A stretch of DNA of 15,805 nt, taken from NCBI GenBank assembly GCA_963593765.1, contig CAVBBU010000041.1, forward strand, positions 1 to 15,805, given 5' to 3'. This DNA comes from CAVBBU01 sp963593765 (GTDB lineage: Bacteria; Bacillota; Clostridia; Lachnospirales; Lachnospiraceae). Positions 6,534 to 14,257 of this stretch are shown piece by piece. The notes under the pieces were generated by a model. It did not search any database and had not been told where the DNA came from. It worked only from the letters and a program-made list of their open reading frames with translations. A program made the position numbers and the translations under genes. Positions within the stretch are counted from its first letter, which is position 1; each line of letters starts with the position of its first letter.

Positions 6534-7661
6534 TTAGATTTTTGCCTTATATCTATCATAATGCAATGCACTGATGTCTATATCAGTTTTTCCTGTAGCT
6601 ATTAATTTAGCAAGCTGCTCTCCTACAGCAGGTGCTATTCCAAAGCCATGTCCATTAAATGCACATGCTACATAAAGTCCAGGAATTTCATCAACAGTTC
6701 CAAGCGATGGTACGCCGTCTGATGATGCATCCATCCAGCCTGCCCAGGTTCTTACAATCTTTGCATTAGCAAGATCTGGGAAATATTTCATTATTCCACG
6801 GCATATGCAAGGTGCAGTTTTTGATGAATTAACCGGTGTTCCATTGTCCTTATTATATCTTTCAAGACCTGATGAGCCACCAAATACAAACGAGCCATGC
6901 TTTGTTTGATGTCCATAAAAGTCTGCCTCAGCTGTACCTAGCATTTGATCAAACATATGTGGCTGTGCCTCTGTTACCAGACATTCAAGAAGAGAATTTG
7001 TCATAGGAATATCTATTCCTACACTCGTAAGTATTTCTCTTGAATCAAGTCCTGCAGCAACTAAAACGCTATCTCCCTCGTAGGTATTATTTGGTGTAAT
7101 TACCTGACGCATCTTACCCTTTATAACTCTAAGCTCGCTTACCATCTCACCTGTAATAAAGGTTACACCTAGCTGCCTTGCCTTCTTATAATATCCAAGA
7201 GTTGTAGTAAGTGGATTTGCATGTCCGTCAGTAGGACACCAGCTTGCACATATTACCTCATCTGAAAGATATGGATTAATACGTCTTACCTCGTCTCCAT
7301 CTATCATACGAACATCAAGTCCAACACCTCTTGCACTATCTGCAAGCTTAGTTAAAATCTCTCTATGCTTTTCGGTTTTACCAAGTCTAAGATTTCCGTC
7401 CTGATGATATTCGCAGTCAACCTCTAGTTCATCCGATAGACTAGGCCATAGATTTTTAATTCCATACATAACAAGCGGAAGCTCCCTTACATCTCTTCCA
7501 GACTGTCTTACACCACCGCCATTACGTGATGAGCCTCCATTTCCTATATGATCAGAGCCCTCAAGGACGATTACATCTGTTCCCATTTTAGCCAGATAAT
7601 AGGCTGTGGCACATCCTATAATTCCACCACCTATGATTATTACATCTGCTTTTGTTTTCAT
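6534..7661 (-). CDS. DAO-family FAD-dependent amine/amino-acid dehydrogenase subunit
   Basis: A 375-residue flavoprotein of the D-amino-acid oxidase fold, similar in plan to HcnC, opine oxidase subunit B and sarcosine oxidase beta. FAD binding is shown by IIIGGGIIGCATAYYLAKMG with GxGxxG at 11-16 and ribose-binding E34, then SSRNGGGVRQ at 44-53. The C-terminal half has RTWAGWMDASSDGVPSLG (304-321) and FNGHGFGIAP (335-344), typical of this family's FAD and substrate site. These enzymes remove hydride from a C-N bond of an amino acid or secondary amine. A CxC pair (C285, C287) is notable. The gene follows the BFD-like [2Fe-2S] gene after 1 bp and precedes the alcohol dehydrogenase, so it is probably the catalytic subunit of a multi-subunit dehydrogenase. 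Substrate unknown. Confidence 0.88.
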   Translation of the reverse strand: MKTKADVIIIGGGIIGCATAYYLAKMGTDVIVLEGSDHIGNGGSSRNGGGVRQSGRDVRELPLVMYGIKNLWPSLSDELEVDCEYHQDGNLRLGKTEKHREILTKLADSARGVGLDVRMIDGDEVRRINPYLSDEVICASWCPTDGHANPLTTTLGYYKKARQLGVTFITGEMVSELRVIKGKMRQVITPNNTYEGDSVLVAAGLDSREILTSVGIDIPMTNSLLECLVTEAQPHMFDQMLGTAEADFYGHQTKHGSFVFGGSSGLERYNKDNGTPVNSSKTAPCICRGIMKYFPDLANAKIVRTWAGWMDASSDGVPSLGTVDEIPGLYVACAFNGHGFGIAPAVGEQLAKLIATGKTDIDISALHYDRYKAKI

Positions 7662-7662
7662 A

Positions 7663-8001
7663 CTATATACTCTCTCCTTTATCTACGGCCTCATTTGCAA
7701 AAACCTTCATTTCGATAGGACGCATAGGCACTCTGCTTGTTGCAGGCTCTAGCTCAGCAGGTGATATGCCAAGCTCCCTAGCTACGATTCCCTTTACAAG
7801 CTTACTGCAGGTCTGTCCCTGACAAAGCCCCATACCGGTTCTTAGATATCTTCTGATCTCTGTTAATGTCCACATGCCCTCATGTACAGCTTTTCTTATC
7901 TCTCCCTTTGTTATCTCCTCACAGCGACATATAAGCATATCATCATCAGCAGCAGGTACAAATGGACCTATATCTCTTGATCTGTCATTTACTGAATTCA
8001 T
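7663..8001 (-). CDS. BFD-like [2Fe-2S] electron-transfer subunit
   Basis: A 112-residue protein with a bacterioferritin-associated-ferredoxin type [2Fe-2S] domain. CRC (C25, C27) and the later pair C60 and C65 in GLCQGQTCSKLV give the CxC-x32-CxxxxC pattern. A proline/arginine tail (RVPMRPIEM) resembles the end of HcnB and opine oxidase subunit A, in which this domain is normally fused to the C-terminus of the FAD/NAD subunit. Here it is a separate gene lying 3 bp after the FAD/NAD oxidoreductase stop and 1 bp before the DAO-family gene. AGGAGGTG precedes the ATG. It most likely carries electrons between the two flavoproteins. The tight spacing implies equal translation with both partners. 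Confidence 0.87.
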   Translation of the reverse strand: MNSVNDRSRDIGPFVPAADDDMLICRCEEITKGEIRKAVHEGMWTLTEIRRYLRTGMGLCQGQTCSKLVKGIVARELGISPAELEPATSRVPMRPIEMKVFANEAVDKGESI

Positions 8002-8004
8002 TAC

Positions 8005-9591
8005 CTACACCTCCTTGCATGCCTTGAAAAATCTTGCTTTCATGGCATATTCCTTAGGAACCTTTATAGTTAAAAGATTTGTTTTATCAAATGCCTTAAG
8101 ACTCTTTACTGATACAACCTCGGCATCACATATTTCCTTGCCGTCTCTTCCAAGCCCCTTGCCCTTAGCTCCTACCTCAGGAAGTGGTAAAAATTCATAA
8201 GGAAGTGTTACTGTCGCACTGCCATCATTGCAATCCTCATCTACAAGGAATATCGCCTGACCAGAGCAGCTTGCTACGCACATTCCGCAGTTAATGCACT
8301 CTGAACCGTTTACAACTATAGGAAGTGAGGTAATGTTAGAGCCTATAGATATACATCCCTTTTTACACGCATCCTGACACGGATTGCAAGGTATATTCTG
8401 AGTACATTCAATTACCGGATGTATTCCTGCTCTGTGTGTTACTCCCGGATATCTTTCTATCTCATCATCTGCAACATAGCCATGCAAAAGTAAGCTTTGG
8501 GAAATGTCTATACCCTCGTCTGTCTTTTCTATAGCCTTTCCTCTGTTGCTTGGTGCAAACATTCCCTGTCTAAGTCCATCAAGTGCCTTATCAAGCTCTG
8601 ACAGTGCCTCATCCATCTCCGGCTTTTCTATATATCCAAGATACTCTGCGGCAACTATGCCAGCCATACGTCCCTCTATCATAGCTGATGATGCTTCCTC
8701 TATTCCTGATACATCGCCTGCAACAAATACTCCGGCTAGTGAGGTTCTTCCATACTCATCACATATAGGAACCTGACCGCCACGCTTTGGATTATCCTCC
8801 ATCTTACAGCCTGCCATCTTTAAAAGCTGTGACATAGGTGAAAGTCCAACTGCAAGGCAGATAGTATCTACATCAAAATGCTTTTCTGTTCCTGGTATAA
8901 ACTGAAACTTACTGTCTACCTCAGCGATAGTTACTCCGGTTACATATTCATCTCCCTCTGCCTTTACTATGGTATGTGAAAGATAAAATGGAACTCCAGT
9001 ACGAGCTACCTTTGCGGCATGAACTCCATATCCACCTACTCTTGGTGCGGCATCAACAAGTGCTACTACGTCGCAGCCACACTGCTTAAGCTGAAATGAA
9101 ACTACAAGTCCTACATTACCAGAGCCAAGCATCAAAACCCTTTTACCCGGAAGCACTCCATGCAGATTCATCATAGTTTGTGCTGCTCCTGCACCTATTA
9201 CACCCGGCAAGGTCCAGCCCGGAAATGTAACCATATTTTCTGCTGCACCGGTTGCGATAATTACAGCATTTGCCTTGAAATGCTCTATCTTATCACCTAG
9301 CTTTACAACTACCTCTTTGTCCTGATAAAGGCCTATAACAGTTGCATTAAGCACAACCTCAACTCCAGCCTCATCTGCCTCGTCTAAAAGCTGCTGACCT
9401 ATAACAAAGCCTCTTACCTTAGCACGATGCTCCTTTGAGCCAAAGAACTTATGGATCTGCTTAAAGAGCTGTCCGCCCGGCTTTTCATTCTCATCAAATA
9501 TAACAACGCTTAATCCCTTTTTTGCTGCCTCTATTCCTGCTGATAAACCAGAAGGACCGGCACCTACTATTATTAAATCATATCTTTTCAT
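8005..9591 (-). CDS. FAD/NAD(P) oxidoreductase with C-terminal two-cluster ferredoxin module
   Basis: A 528-residue two-dinucleotide-binding flavoprotein, the counterpart of HcnB or opine oxidase subunit A. FAD binding is at GAGPSG (10-15), a redox-domain ATG motif at 113-115, NAD(P) binding at GSGNVG (156-161), and the FAD-closing GD motif in VFVAGDVSG (288-296). Beyond about residue 385 the protein departs from those relatives. It carries two Fe-S cysteine sets, C402/C405/C409/C413 (with C396 nearby) and C432/C435/C438/C442, predicting two [4Fe-4S] clusters, followed by about 85 residues of unclear fold. The BFD domain usually found at this end is encoded by the next gene. It probably routes electrons between the DAO-family subunit and a ferredoxin or NAD pool. 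The start ATG lies at the head of the FAD motif, with a GGAGGAGA ribosome binding site. Confidence 0.9.
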   Translation of the reverse strand: MKRYDLIIVGAGPSGLSAGIEAAKKGLSVVIFDENEKPGGQLFKQIHKFFGSKEHRAKVRGFVIGQQLLDEADEAGVEVVLNATVIGLYQDKEVVVKLGDKIEHFKANAVIIATGAAENMVTFPGWTLPGVIGAGAAQTMMNLHGVLPGKRVLMLGSGNVGLVVSFQLKQCGCDVVALVDAAPRVGGYGVHAAKVARTGVPFYLSHTIVKAEGDEYVTGVTIAEVDSKFQFIPGTEKHFDVDTICLAVGLSPMSQLLKMAGCKMEDNPKRGGQVPICDEYGRTSLAGVFVAGDVSGIEEASSAMIEGRMAGIVAAEYLGYIEKPEMDEALSELDKALDGLRQGMFAPSNRGKAIEKTDEGIDISQSLLLHGYVADDEIERYPGVTHRAGIHPVIECTQNIPCNPCQDACKKGCISIGSNITSLPIVVNGSECINCGMCVASCSGQAIFLVDEDCNDGSATVTLPYEFLPLPEVGAKGKGLGRDGKEICDAEVVSVKSLKAFDKTNLLTIKVPKEYAMKARFFKACKEV

Positions 9592-9611
9592 ATTCTCTCC
9601 TCCAGTCCTTT

Positions 9612-9938
9612 TTACTGCTTATCAAATGGCTTATCTGATACTCCATACTGAGTACGTACATCTATTCCTGCCTTAAGCGGTGTAATGCAGGTTCTAACAT
9701 TAGGCATACCGTCAACAACCATTACGCAGTCAGTGCATCTTCCTATCGCACAAAAAATCCCTCTTGGCTTATGCTCCTTTTTTGTATATCTGTGAACCAT
9801 AACCCCAGCTGCCTTTAATGCCGCTGCTATCGGCTCGCCCTCATATCCCTCAAGCTCTTTTCCATCAAATGTAAATTTTACTAATTCACCCTTTTTACTT
9901 TCTCCAAGTATAGGATGCTCCTTTATTCTCTCTGACAT
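9612..9938 (-). CDS. Small [2Fe-2S] ferredoxin subunit (HcnA / sarcosine oxidase alpha N-terminal type)
   Basis: A 108-residue Fer2_4-type protein. The cysteines C63, C68, C71 and C84 (in IFCAIGRCTDC and VRTC) give the Cx4Cx2Cx12C pattern of a plant-type [2Fe-2S] cluster. Residues 19-45 contain the beta-grasp start (FDGKELEGYEGEPIAAAL). This matches HcnA or the N-terminal domain of sarcosine oxidase alpha. I place the start at the ATG at 9938, because the GAGGGGAG ribosome binding site lies 5 nt before it. A GTG at 9953 overlaps that site and would add five residues. It lies 21 bp after the upstream ornithine cyclodeaminase-like gene and 20 bp before the FAD/NAD subunit, as expected of one enzyme complex. 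Confidence 0.88.
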   Translation of the reverse strand: MSERIKEHPILGESKKGELVKFTFDGKELEGYEGEPIAAALKAAGVMVHRYTKKEHKPRGIFCAIGRCTDCVMVVDGMPNVRTCITPLKAGIDVRTQYGVSDKPFDKQ

Positions 9939-9959
9939 AAAAACTCCCCTCACAAAATT

Positions 9960-11102
9960 CTATGCTAAATCAGGCTTTTCCCAAAGTCTAAGCTTTTGTC
10001 CTAGTCCAAGCTTTAATGCTCTTTCGTAGCAAATCTTTCCCCATGCTACATCCTCAACAGGCATACCGCCAACCGAGAAGATAACTACCTGGCCTTTTGT
10101 TTCTCTTCCTTTTCTTTTTCCATAGATAATATCACCAAGGTCATACATATCATCTTTCTTAATTAAACCATCGTGAATCATATCAGTAAACTTAGAGCCT
10201 ATGATATTATTTGCACCAAATGACGGATAAGGAAATTCCTCAGCCCATGCCTCATAAAGTGCTGTATTATCTACTACAAGCTTGCACCTTTTTGTATCTG
10301 CCATATACCTTGCATCAAGCTCAAAGCAGCTAACGCCTATAATTAATGCACCCGGCTTTATCCACTCACCCTTTACTAGCGGATATGTGCTAGGGTCTGT
10401 ATTTCCAGAATTTGCAAATGATATTACATCGCTGTCCGTTACAAGCTCTTCTACTGTATCTACAGCTCTGATTACTGGAACGGCCTTGTACTTTTCCTTT
10501 GCATATTCTACAAATGCATCCAGAGATTTTTGACCTCTGCCCTTAACCTTGATTTCCTTAATCTCAGGACACTCTGTAAGTATCGCCTCTAGTGATGTCT
10601 TACCCATAACACCCGGTCCGCATATTCCGCAAACACTTGCATGCTTTGGTGCAAGGTATCTTGCTCCAACTCCCGGTATAGCACCTGTTCGCATCGCACT
10701 TAAAATATTTGCCGACATAAGTGCAAGCGGTGCTCCGGTATCCTTATCATTAAGCATTACTGTAAGTATCGATCTTGGAAGTCCCTTCTTTTTATTGTTG
10801 CTGTTGCTTCCATACCATTTCATTCCTGCTAGGTCAAACGGTCCGCCTATATAGGCAGGCATTGCCATAAATCTTCTGTCGTCTCCCTCATCAAGCGGCA
10901 TATTCGGAAACGGTGATTCCTTGGGAAATGATACCTGACTTCCATGTGAATTGTGATTTTCACCACCCATCACATAGTCTCCCTTATTAAGACACTTGAT
11001 AACCTCCTCCATGGCATCTATACATGCTGGCATGTCTTTTACACCCGCCTTTATCATGTCCTCCTCTGACAGAAAGACAAAATCAATTTCCGGATATGCC
11101 AT
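9960..11102 (-). CDS. Ornithine cyclodeaminase/mu-crystallin family protein, copy 1
   Basis: A 380-residue NAD(P)-binding protein of the OCD/mu-crystallin fold. Family marks are MPAYIGG, the lysine K95 in AGMKWYGSNS, LPRSIL, DTGAP, SAMRTGA with R138 and a dinucleotide-binding GPG at 162-164. The family includes ornithine cyclodeaminase, alanine dehydrogenase and ketimine reductases. The conserved catalytic aspartate of true cyclodeaminases (in a GGDCPG-like loop) appears as serine, near S258 in IGVSCFELDARY, so this is probably not an ornithine cyclodeaminase. I recall related clostridial proteins being labelled 'tyramine oxidase subunit B', which I could not check. I place the start at 11102, where AAGGAGG lies 9 nt upstream and the N-terminus aligns with copy 2; a TTG at 11129 would add nine residues. 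Probably acts on an imine or ketimine in the pathway. Confidence 0.85.
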   Translation of the reverse strand: MAYPEIDFVFLSEEDMIKAGVKDMPACIDAMEEVIKCLNKGDYVMGGENHNSHGSQVSFPKESPFPNMPLDEGDDRRFMAMPAYIGGPFDLAGMKWYGSNSNNKKKGLPRSILTVMLNDKDTGAPLALMSANILSAMRTGAIPGVGARYLAPKHASVCGICGPGVMGKTSLEAILTECPEIKEIKVKGRGQKSLDAFVEYAKEKYKAVPVIRAVDTVEELVTDSDVISFANSGNTDPSTYPLVKGEWIKPGALIIGVSCFELDARYMADTKRCKLVVDNTALYEAWAEEFPYPSFGANNIIGSKFTDMIHDGLIKKDDMYDLGDIIYGKRKGRETKGQVVIFSVGGMPVEDVAWGKICYERALKLGLGQKLRLWEKPDLA

Positions 11103-11187
11103 TTTAAAATTCCTCCTTGCTTTACTCAAAGTTCTTTTTTATTTTATTTACTTGCTCATGCCCTCTTAACGCAGCTAACTATCTCTT

Positions 11188-12345
11188 CTACTTCATATAT
11201 GGTGCATCCCAAAGCTTAAGAGTTGTTCCTAGTCCCTTCTTTAATGCATTCTGATAGCAATCATATCCCCATGACAGATCCTCAAGTGCCATACCACCTA
11301 TCGAGCACATAACTATCTCATCATGGCTTTTTCTGCCATCTGATTTGCCATTTACAATGTCGCTAAGATTTATAACCTGCTCTCTTTTAATCTGCCCTGT
11401 TTCTACAAGATGCACAAAATGTATGCCCATGATTACCCATTCTCTTTTATTTCCAAAGGCATCTACAGGTCCTCTGGCTATAAAGTTGCTTAGGTACTTT
11501 TGATACATTCCATAATTATCAACTACCATAGTAGTCTTTTTAAAGTCATCATACTTGCGGTATAAAAACGAGCCTAGGCTAAATACTGTTGCACCCTTTT
11601 TAAACCACTCTAGCTTAAACTCCTCCATATTTTCCTTTGTAACAGACATTGCCTCAGATACTACATCTGCATCACGGCAAGCCGCCTCAAGGCTATCGCA
11701 AATTTCTATTTCCTTTACATTAGGATATTTTTCTTCTATAAATTCCTTCATAGCAAGGGCTGTCTTTGATTTTGCCGAGCTGCCTCTTAGCTTTATCTTT
11801 TTTATATTAGGCAAAACCTCCATGTAACACATAAGTGCACATTTATTTATTACACCAGGTCCTATCAGTGACAAAACCTCAGAGTCCTTATTTGCAAGAT
11901 AAGTTGCAGCCATCGCTGGCATGGCACCCGTTCTCATAGCAGATAAGAGGTTTGCTGACATAATGGTTTTTGGAGCACCAGTATCTACATCAGAGAGCGT
12001 TACCATAAGAATAGACCTTGGAAGTCCCAGCTGTGAGTTATGTGAGTTTGAGCCATAATACTTTTGCCCAGCTATATGAAATCTTCCACCTAGGTATGCC
12101 GGCATAGCCATAAATCTTCGATCTGGTCCATCATCAAGTGGGAAGCCCTCTATGTCTGACTTTTGAGGGAAATTCATCTGTAGTCCATGCTCATCTGCCT
12201 TAGGGCCGCCAAGCAGGAAGTCCTTTTTCCCAAAAAGCGACATCGTATCTCTCATCGTTTCTATACATCTAGCCGCATCTAATACTCCAGCCTCTATCAT
12301 CTCCTTTTCATTAAGATAAAGAAAATCTATTCGTGGATAATCCAT
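11188..12345 (-). CDS. Ornithine cyclodeaminase/mu-crystallin family protein, copy 2
   Basis: A 385-residue paralog of the next gene, sharing the same landmarks at the same residue numbers: RRFMAMPAYLGG, K95 in AGQKYYGSNS, LPRSIL, DTGAP, SANLLSAMRTGA with R138, and GPG at 162-164. The two clearly come from a duplication. In this copy the later loop that holds the catalytic aspartate in true cyclodeaminases reads FSLGSFLYRKYDD (256-267) and is more divergent than in copy 1. This suggests different chemistry or a non-catalytic partner in a heteromer. The start has GGAGG 9 nt upstream. It lies 21 bp after the binding-protein stop. The 85-bp gap before copy 1 (11103-11187) is AT-rich with no hairpin or convincing promoter. 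Product unknown; 'tyramine oxidase subunit B' may be the label in databases, from memory. Confidence 0.84.
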   Translation of the reverse strand: MDYPRIDFLYLNEKEMIEAGVLDAARCIETMRDTMSLFGKKDFLLGGPKADEHGLQMNFPQKSDIEGFPLDDGPDRRFMAMPAYLGGRFHIAGQKYYGSNSHNSQLGLPRSILMVTLSDVDTGAPKTIMSANLLSAMRTGAMPAMAATYLANKDSEVLSLIGPGVINKCALMCYMEVLPNIKKIKLRGSSAKSKTALAMKEFIEEKYPNVKEIEICDSLEAACRDADVVSEAMSVTKENMEEFKLEWFKKGATVFSLGSFLYRKYDDFKKTTMVVDNYGMYQKYLSNFIARGPVDAFGNKREWVIMGIHFVHLVETGQIKREQVINLSDIVNGKSDGRKSHDEIVMCSIGGMALEDLSWGYDCYQNALKKGLGTTLKLWDAPYMK

Positions 12346-12366
12346 CTTAGCTTACCTCCATCTATT

Positions 12367-13422
12367 TTACTTCTTTAGCTTAGTCCACATTTCATCATAT
12401 ATAGCAAGAGTATCTGTATCCAGATATTTTACAAACTCACCACTAGATATAACCTCTGATGGTACATTCTTTGCTTCGTTATTTACATACTCATCACCCA
12501 TAAGCTCAAGTGCTGCCTTGTTTGGGCAAAGGTAAGGGAAGTCCTCTATGTTCATCTTTGCTGCTTCTGCTGAAAGCATATAGTTAATAAATTCCATTGC
12601 CTGATCATAGTTTTTAGCACCCTTTGGAATTACCCAGTTATCTAGGAATACATATGCACCCTCTGTTGGATAAACAACCTTTATGTCAGGATTTTCATCC
12701 ATTGCAAGTGCAGCCTCTGCTGACCATATCATTCCAACATTACAGTCGCCTGAAATAAGTGCAGACTTTGGTGAATCAGAATCATAAAGCTTTACATTAT
12801 CCTTAAGTGAGAGAAGCTTTTCCTCAACATCTGATAAAATACTTGTATCTGTCTCATTCATAGAAAGTCCCATAGATCTTTCTGTCATTCCTATTACTGC
12901 TCTGTAATCATCTAATACTACAAGCTGTCCCTTTAAAGATTCATCAAAAAGATCTGCATATGATGTAATATCCTTTTCTACCTTTGCAGTATTTACTGCT
13001 ATACATGCAACGCCGCCCTCATAAGGAACGCTATATACATTGCCCGGGTCATAGCTTTCATCTAAATATGCATCATCTATATTAGAAAGGTTTGTAAGCT
13101 TTTCCTTATCAAGAGGCTCGAGCTTATCCTGTGCTATCAAATATTCAACAGCATAATCCGAAGGCATAACTATATCATATGTACCCTCTGATTCTGACTT
13201 TAGCTTTGCAAGTAAATCCTCATTTGATGAATAGGTTGAAAGATTTACCTTAATTCCTGTTTCCTTTTCAAATGCCTCTATCGCTGAATCAGAAACATAC
13301 TCTGTCCATACGAAAACATTGACCTCGCCGCTATTAGATGCAGACTCCTTAGAGCCGCAGCCTGAAAGCATGCATCCTGCCATAGCTACTGCCATAACTA
13401 AACCAACTAATTTCTTTTTCAT
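12367..13422 (-). CDS. potD: Polyamine-family ABC transporter substrate-binding lipoprotein (PotD-like)
   Basis: A 351-residue lipoprotein that captures the substrate outside the membrane. The signal peptide MKKKLVGLVMAVAMAGCM is followed by lipobox LSGC, with lipidation at C22. The domain begins VNVFVWTEYVSDSAIEAFEK, where the W matches the PotD ligand tryptophan, and later keeps NVGMIW and a FLD segment equivalent to the D257 region of E. coli PotD. The glutamate that binds an amine in PotD (E171, in a DDAREVF context) appears to be alanine here (DDYRAVI), and the PotD W255 position is Phe. The ligand may therefore be a cationic compound other than spermidine. AAAGGAG lies upstream of the ATG. 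It follows the PotC-like gene after 23 bp and precedes the OCD-like pair, tying uptake to that pathway. Confidence 0.9.
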   Translation of the reverse strand: MKKKLVGLVMAVAMAGCMLSGCGSKESASNSGEVNVFVWTEYVSDSAIEAFEKETGIKVNLSTYSSNEDLLAKLKSESEGTYDIVMPSDYAVEYLIAQDKLEPLDKEKLTNLSNIDDAYLDESYDPGNVYSVPYEGGVACIAVNTAKVEKDITSYADLFDESLKGQLVVLDDYRAVIGMTERSMGLSMNETDTSILSDVEEKLLSLKDNVKLYDSDSPKSALISGDCNVGMIWSAEAALAMDENPDIKVVYPTEGAYVFLDNWVIPKGAKNYDQAMEFINYMLSAEAAKMNIEDFPYLCPNKAALELMGDEYVNNEAKNVPSEVISSGEFVKYLDTDTLAIYDEMWTKLKK

Positions 13423-13445
13423 AATTTTTCTCTCCTTTTATTAAA

Positions 13446-14246
13446 TTATTTTGTTCTCTTTTTTATAAAATCACCTTGCGTTACAAGAACAAATAAAATC
13501 GTTCCAAGTAGTATTAATGTAGAAAGTGCATTTACATCTGGGGCAACACCACTTTTAACGCTTTCCATAACCTTAAGCGGATATGTCTTTGTCTGACCAT
13601 ATACAAAATAGCTTATAATTACATCATCTATAGACAGTGTAAATGCAAGCAATGCTCCGCCCAAAATTCCAGGTGCAAGTACAGGAAGTGTAATTTCAAA
13701 AAATGTCACTAGTCTGTTTGCCCCCAAATCCATACTAGCCTCCTCTATTGCACTGTCATATCCGGCAAGCCTTGCTCTTACATTGAATATAACAAATGGA
13801 ATACAAAAGGTTACATGGGCTAGGATAAGTGTTAGCATACCTCTTGGAATATTTACCTTTGCGAATATAGTTAAGAGTGAAATTCCAAGCACTATCTCAG
13901 GAATAACTACAGGTATATATAAAAGTCCGTCTATAATCGCCTTTCCTTTAAATTTGTATCTGTACATTCCTATCGCACCTATAGTTCCTATTATGGTTGC
14001 AAGCAGCGTACTTACAATCGCTATAAGCATAGTATTTCCAAATGATTCCAAAAGCGATGCATTGTCCCAAAGCTTTATATACCAGTCCAGCGTAAAGCCC
14101 TTCCAGCTTAGATAAGGCTTTGAGGTTGTCGCATTAAAGGAATTAACAACTATTACGGATATAGGCAGGAACAAAAATAGATATACTAATGTACAAAATG
14201 CAATGCTTAGTCTTTTATTTCTTTTTGCTTTCTTTTCTTTTTTCAT
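13446..14246 (-). CDS. potC: Polyamine-family ABC transporter permease (PotC-like)
   Basis: A 266-residue inner-membrane channel subunit with about six hydrophobic segments (near 12-34, 68-95, 104-126, 133-155, 190-212 and 238-258). The coupling loop EEASMDLGANRLVTFFEITL (from about 167) contacts the ATPase. A lysine-rich start (KKEKKAKRNKR) faces the cytoplasm. Length and the FLPISVIVVNSFN segment match PotC/PotI. The ATG has AGGAGGTG 7 nt upstream, and the gene begins 11 bp after the PotB-like stop. It pairs with the PotB-like protein as a heterodimer in this transporter class. Confidence 0.93.
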   Translation of the reverse strand: MKKEKKAKRNKRLSIAFCTLVYLFLFLPISVIVVNSFNATTSKPYLSWKGFTLDWYIKLWDNASLLESFGNTMLIAIVSTLLATIIGTIGAIGMYRYKFKGKAIIDGLLYIPVVIPEIVLGISLLTIFAKVNIPRGMLTLILAHVTFCIPFVIFNVRARLAGYDSAIEEASMDLGANRLVTFFEITLPVLAPGILGGALLAFTLSIDDVIISYFVYGQTKTYPLKVMESVKSGVAPDVNALSTLILLGTILFVLVTQGDFIKKRTK

Positions 14247-14257
14247 CTAAGCACCTC

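Noticed and set aside
6534..9938. Hydrogen cyanide synthase (HcnABC)
   Set aside because: Domain types correspond, but this family is broad (opine, proline, hydroxyproline and sarcosine dehydrogenases). The BFD domain is split off, a ferredoxin module is added, and the transporter and OCD-like neighbours point to catabolism rather than cyanide production.
9960..12345. Frameshifted or duplicated pseudogene pair
   Set aside because: Both copies are full-length, have good ribosome binding sites and retain the nucleotide-binding and substrate-side motifs; divergence is spread along the length as in functional paralogs.
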